DNA from: Plasmodium brasilianum
Taxonomy: Eukaryota; Apicomplexa; Aconoidasida; Haemosporida; Plasmodiidae
NCBI RefSeq assembly: GCF_023973825.1
Contig: NC_090125.1
Location: 2,825,412-2,889,411 of the forward strand
Length of the DNA stretch: 64,000 nt
Reading direction: 5' to 3'
Shown: piece after piece, positions 60,412 through 64,000 of the stretch
Position numbering within the stretch: position 1 is the first letter of the stretch
Layout of the letters: the number at the start of each line of letters is the position of its first letter
Made by a program: the position numbers and the translations under genes
Notes under the pieces: model-generated
What the model saw: only the letters and a program-made list of their open reading frames with translations
Databases searched by the model: none
Told to the model about the DNA's origin: nothing

Positions 60412-61848
60412 ATGTTTGAACGTATTATCATAGGTCCTATTTAAAGGGATATAAAAATAATCATGGGGGAAAAATATGGTCATAATTAATTTATACCGTC
60501 TTATTAATACTAGTATTTTGTTAAGCATAACTGTTTTGTAATAACATGAGCCTTGATCCTTATCGATCTTTAATACATAGTTCTTCATTAGCGGCATCTT
60601 AAAATTGTAGAAGAGTACAATTTTTATGTAAAAACGATCTTTGTTTATTATTCACACTGTGTATATATACATGGGATGTTGGTACTTACATATGGGTAAA
60701 CGTAATTACATTTTCGTTTGCGTTTGTTTTTGCTTTCTCCTTCTTTCCCTTTCTTTCCGCTTTTAAACTATATTTGTGTCCCCTTTTTTATGTTGCCCTA
60801 TTATTTTTTTTATTTTTTTTTTTTTTGTCATGTTAATGTTCATTATAAGCATTAAAGAGAAAAGTTCGTTGTTAAAATGTATTGTCTGAAACAAAATATT
60901 TTCAATTGAAAATTTAAAGACATCTATAGATAAGTAAAAAAGCATAATAGAAACAGTAAAAAAAAAAATATAAAAATAGAACAAATAATTAAAAAACAAC
61001 TTAAAAAAAAAAAAAAATAATAAAGCACACATTAATAACTACTTCAGATAAATGGTTACTGGGGAGGGGGTAAAGTAAAAATATAGGAGGAAAAAGGTGC
61101 ATGGTTAAAATGAAAATCATAGTAAAATAAAATTCAGAATATGGATTAGGATATAAGCTAACTAATAATGGGAAAATATAAATATATCAATATATACACA
61201 CATTAATATATCAATATATTATTATAGCAATATATCCATATATTATTATAGCAATATATCCATATATCATTATAGCAATATATCCATATATCATTATAGC
61301 AATATATCCATATATCATTATAGCAATATATCCATATATCATTATAGCAATATATCCATATATCATTATAGCAATATATCCATATATCATTATAGCAATA
61401 TATCCATATATCATTATAGCAATATATCCATATATCATTATAGCAATATATCCATATATCATTATAGCAATATATCCATATATCATTATAGCAATATATC
61501 ATTATAACAATGCAAATTTTTAAATATTAACATATATACATATGTATAAACATATAAACAGCACAAAGAAATGCAAAATAGCATATTCGCATGTCTGTGT
61601 AGAAATCATATTTGATATGGTTAGTGAGCACAAAATTACAAGATTTCCATAAAAAGAACTAAAAATAATTATTCATTAACAATTATGCACTCTTATGTGG
61701 GAAAACAAAAAAAAGGGAATTCACATATATGTGGTCTATGTAAAAATGTACATATATGACTATATATGTAAGTATCCAAGTATGCACGTATGTATGCACA
61801 CACTCTGCAACATATAACCGATATGGCAAAAAGAGGTATACATTTTTA
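60412..61848. other. Convergent intergenic region, MUS81 and BRF1
   Basis: No gene seen. Contains poly-T/A runs (60807-60826, 60958-60968, 61001-61018) and a prominent 24-bp tandem array at 61207-61505. Both terminators should lie here. Confidence 0.55.
61207..61505. repeat. 24-bp tandem repeat (atatatccatatatcattat), about 12 copies
   Basis: Highly uniform copies of a 24-bp unit (ending AGCA), with the outer copies slightly changed (TATTATTATAGC). Because 24 is divisible by three it opens several minus-strand frames (IYGYIAIM repeats), which are not genes. It sits roughly midway between two convergent stop codons. Confidence 0.95.
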
Positions 61849-64000
61849 TCAAGAGGAAAAAAGAGATTTCAATACTTGGTAATTAATTTTCCCAGAAAGA
61901 TTTCTGTCTGATTTTTCAAGAGCCCTCAAAACAGAATCTCCTGTTGATTGAGTATCCTGAAGATCATCTACTTTTTTTTTTTGTTTGTTTCTCATTTTAT
62001 TTTTTCCATTCGTAGTATTATCAGTATTATTTCTTTTCTTTTTTTTTCTCAACTGTTTTGATAAATGTGGTAAATAATTTTTCATCATGTCATCCCATAT
62101 GAGCATTTTTATTTCCTTTTCCTTTTCAGATAACATAATATTCTCCATTTCACTATCATAAATGTCGCTTAATGTTTCATCATCAGGTTCTATCGATGTA
62201 TCTGAGTTTGAATTGAAGTTAACACTTTGGTCATTGGTACAATTAGAGTTATTTTCAAAGAAATAGCTCAAGTCGGTTAGAGCACTGCTAACATTGTTCG
62301 CACTCTTCAATCCATTGAAGATATTGTCACTACATCCAATTTCTGTATTATTTATATTTTTACCTTGTATATTATTACATTCTAAATAGTTAAATTCATC
62401 TACATCATTAAGTACACTACTTAGCTCTGAGTTTACAGTTTCTTTCAGGGTAGAGCAATAAAAATTGTTATCTGTCAATTCGCTACCTTTGTTTGAACAT
62501 TCTTCTTCAAATAAATTCGTTTTGCTACTACGGCTTAGATTATCTAACTGATAAGTAGTACTGCAACCATCAAAGCCTGTAAAATCACTACAACTATTAC
62601 TATTCATAGCATTATGAAGTTTACTAATATTTTGGGGCTCCCTTATTTCATCTGCGTTTGCAAAATTTTTACAACTATATGCACACGTTATATTACTTTT
62701 ATTTAATTCATTGTCTTTGTCTAAAATGGGTGAAGTAGTTATTGAATACTCTAAATCTGACATTTTGTTTGTATTAGGAATTGAAAAAACGGATTTCATG
62801 GATAAGGCATCCACATCCTTTTCTTCCCCTTTCTGTTTCATATACTCCCTTTCTACGTTATCGTGCTCTTTTTCATTAATGCTGCCAGTGGTGCTAATAC
62901 TGCCAATACTACCTGTACTACTAGTAGTAACACCATTACTGCAAGCCTTGCCTGCTTTACTTTTTGCAAAATTATTATTTATTTTGAGCTTGTCACAACT
63001 CCCTTCTATACTAATAGTGTTCATAATTTTTAATGCTAAATTATCTATATCATTTCCCTCAGGATTGTCATTACATATTTCTTCTAAATTTATTCCACTA
63101 TTCGATAAAATCCCACTTTCTTGATTTTTCTTTTGTGCTATATTATTTACTAGGTCCGTTCTTTCCCTCTCTCTTCCCTCTTCCGCTCCCTTTTGCATTT
63201 CCCTTTCCCTTTGTTCTTCCCCTTGCTTATCCCTTTCGATATCCCTACCCTCACTCACAGCACAACTAACCGTAGTGCAATATTCTAGCTCATTACAAGA
63301 TGAGTGGTTATCCACAAAAGAAAAGTTATTACAAGTATCAGCATCATTATAGACATCATCATATATGGTATTAATAACACTATTGCGCAATGAACTACTG
63401 TCATCGAGAATTTTTGGCGTGTATACTTCTTCCGTTAGATTCTCTGAATCATATAACGATTTTGTACTAGCAGTAAACTGTTCTTCGGAGTGAAGCAAGG
63501 ATAATGTTTTATTTTTTTCTATTATTTCATATTTTAATTTTCTTTTATTATACGAAATAACACATGGAGGTATAGTACTTGAAGGTATATCATTAATACT
63601 GATTGAATCAAATTCGCTAGCTTTAATTTTAGCAGTATTGGTATTTTTAAATTCTGACAATCTTTTAATAATAGTAGGATTTGAAATTCTAACAATGTTA
63701 GCTATCGTATTCGAATTAATTGGAATACCATGCATCCTTGTTGATATTAAAAGAGCAGCACCACATAAACCTGTTGGTCTTCTACCTGTACTTATCCAAT
63801 CTCTTGTCATCGCTTGAATGAGTTTGATACCTGTATAAGTAACTTTATATATATCATTCTTTAAATTAAGTTTATGAGCAAATCTTTCTAAGAATAAAGA
63901 GGGATCTATGTTTGGAACATTGATATGTAATAATCTTAATAATTTTAAAAAAGTTTTTCCTAAAGGTTTTACAGGTGTTTGTAATATATCACTAAAATCT
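61849..64000 (-). CDS. BRF1: BRF1, TFIIIB subunit (5' end outside window)
   Basis: The frame is open from the right edge to the stop at 61849, about 717 codons; the zinc ribbon and first cyclin fold lie outside. The visible N-part is the second cyclin fold (RDWISTGRRPTGLCGAALLI and RISNPTIIKRLSEF), very close to BRF1 (RRPSGLCGAALLVAARMH, TLRKRLTEF). A long Asn/Ser/Glu-rich linker follows, and near the C-terminus a block ETLSDIYDSEMENIMLS then EKEIKMLIWDDMMKNYL matches BRF homology block II, which binds TBP. BRF1 with TBP and BDP1 recruits RNA polymerase III to tRNA and 5S genes. The conserved RRPTGLCGAALL block rules out TFIIB. Basic KKKKRN and KQKKKV clusters near the end may be nuclear signals. 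Confidence 0.92.
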   Translation of the reverse strand, partial: DFSDILQTPVKPLGKTFLKLLRLLHINVPNIDPSLFLERFAHKLNLKNDIYKVTYTGIKLIQAMTRDWISTGRRPTGLCGAALLISTRMHGIPINSNTIANIVRISNPTIIKRLSEFKNTNTAKIKASEFDSISINDIPSSTIPPCVISYNKRKLKYEIIEKNKTLSLLHSEEQFTASTKSLYDSENLTEEVYTPKILDDSSSLRNSVINTIYDDVYNDADTCNNFSFVDNHSSCNELEYCTTVSCAVSEGRDIERDKQGEEQREREMQKGAEEGRERERTDLVNNIAQKKNQESGILSNSGINLEEICNDNPEGNDIDNLALKIMNTISIEGSCDKLKINNNFAKSKAGKACSNGVTTSSTGSIGSISTTGSINEKEHDNVEREYMKQKGEEKDVDALSMKSVFSIPNTNKMSDLEYSITTSPILDKDNELNKSNITCAYSCKNFANADEIREPQNISKLHNAMNSNSCSDFTGFDGCSTTYQLDNLSRSSKTNLFEEECSNKGSELTDNNFYCSTLKETVNSELSSVLNDVDEFNYLECNNIQGKNINNTEIGCSDNIFNGLKSANNVSSALTDLSYFFENNSNCTNDQSVNFNSNSDTSIEPDDETLSDIYDSEMENIMLSEKEKEIKMLIWDDMMKNYLPHLSKQLRKKKKRNNTDNTTNGKNKMRNKQKKKVDDLQDTQSTGDSVLRALEKSDRNLSGKINYQVLKSLFSS

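Noticed and set aside
61203..61502. Minus-strand ORFs of 91-99 codons
   Set aside because: Generated by the 24-bp tandem repeat; no start context or conserved sequence.

Overview
The window is nuclear DNA of a malaria parasite (Plasmodium). The evidence is the very AT-rich non-coding DNA full of (TA)n, TATG/CATA microsatellites and long A or T runs, intron ends of the GTAAGT...TTTTTTCAG kind, proteins swollen by Asn-, Lys- and acid-rich low-complexity inserts, and an ApiAP2 transcription factor carrying an ACDC domain. The gene set and order look like a conserved block of the chromosome that holds SRP54, RRP6, an AP2-O5-like factor, MUS81 and BRF1 (from memory this corresponds to P. falciparum chromosome 14). 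Intergenic texture and moderate AT bias fit a non-falciparum species such as a malariae- or ovale-type parasite, but I cannot fix the species.

Layout, left to right (strand in brackets): CWC21/SRRM2-like splicing factor, cut by the window edge (-); RlmI-like rRNA methyltransferase (+); a NELF-B (COBRA1)-like gene reassembled from at least four exons (+); a ZNF598/Hel2-like ribosome-quality-control E3 ligase of two exons (+); diflavin reductase TAH18/NDOR1 (-); a small twin CX3C protein of two exons (-); SRP54 (+); a nine-exon, probably N-myristoylated protein kinase (-); NSE3/MAGE-like protein (+); a small Cys-rich conserved protein (-); RRP6-like exosome factor (+); a lysine-rich protein of unknown function (+); an AP2-O5-like ApiAP2 factor of two exons (-); MUS81 nuclease of two exons, interrupted by a one-base phase shift in a poly-A run (+); BRF1, cut by the right edge (-). 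Apart from one tentative stem-loop and one G+C-rich island, no RNA genes, mobile elements, CRISPR arrays or centromere were seen.

The genes do not form an operon; they are housekeeping and regulatory genes that work separately. Themes recur: RNA synthesis and processing (NELF-B, BRF1, CWC21, RRP6, methyltransferase), translation and targeting (SRP54, ZNF598/Hel2), genome stability (MUS81, NSE3), Fe-S assembly (TAH18) and stage-specific transcription (ApiAP2). The exon joins given here were all tested for reading-phase agreement by hand.

The most notable points are: (1) the RRP6-like protein keeps the fold around the DEDD-Y exonuclease site but has replaced all five catalytic residues; (2) a NELF-B homologue is hidden across what would naively be two or three unrelated ORFs; (3) a ZNF598/Hel2 ligase, which in other eukaryotes acts on ribosomes stalled on poly-A, sits in a genome where a neighbouring gene encodes lysines with 23 consecutive adenines; (4) MUS81 is out of frame at an A13 run; (5) a 6.3 kb gene-free interval upstream of the ApiAP2 gene contains one isolated G+C-rich island.
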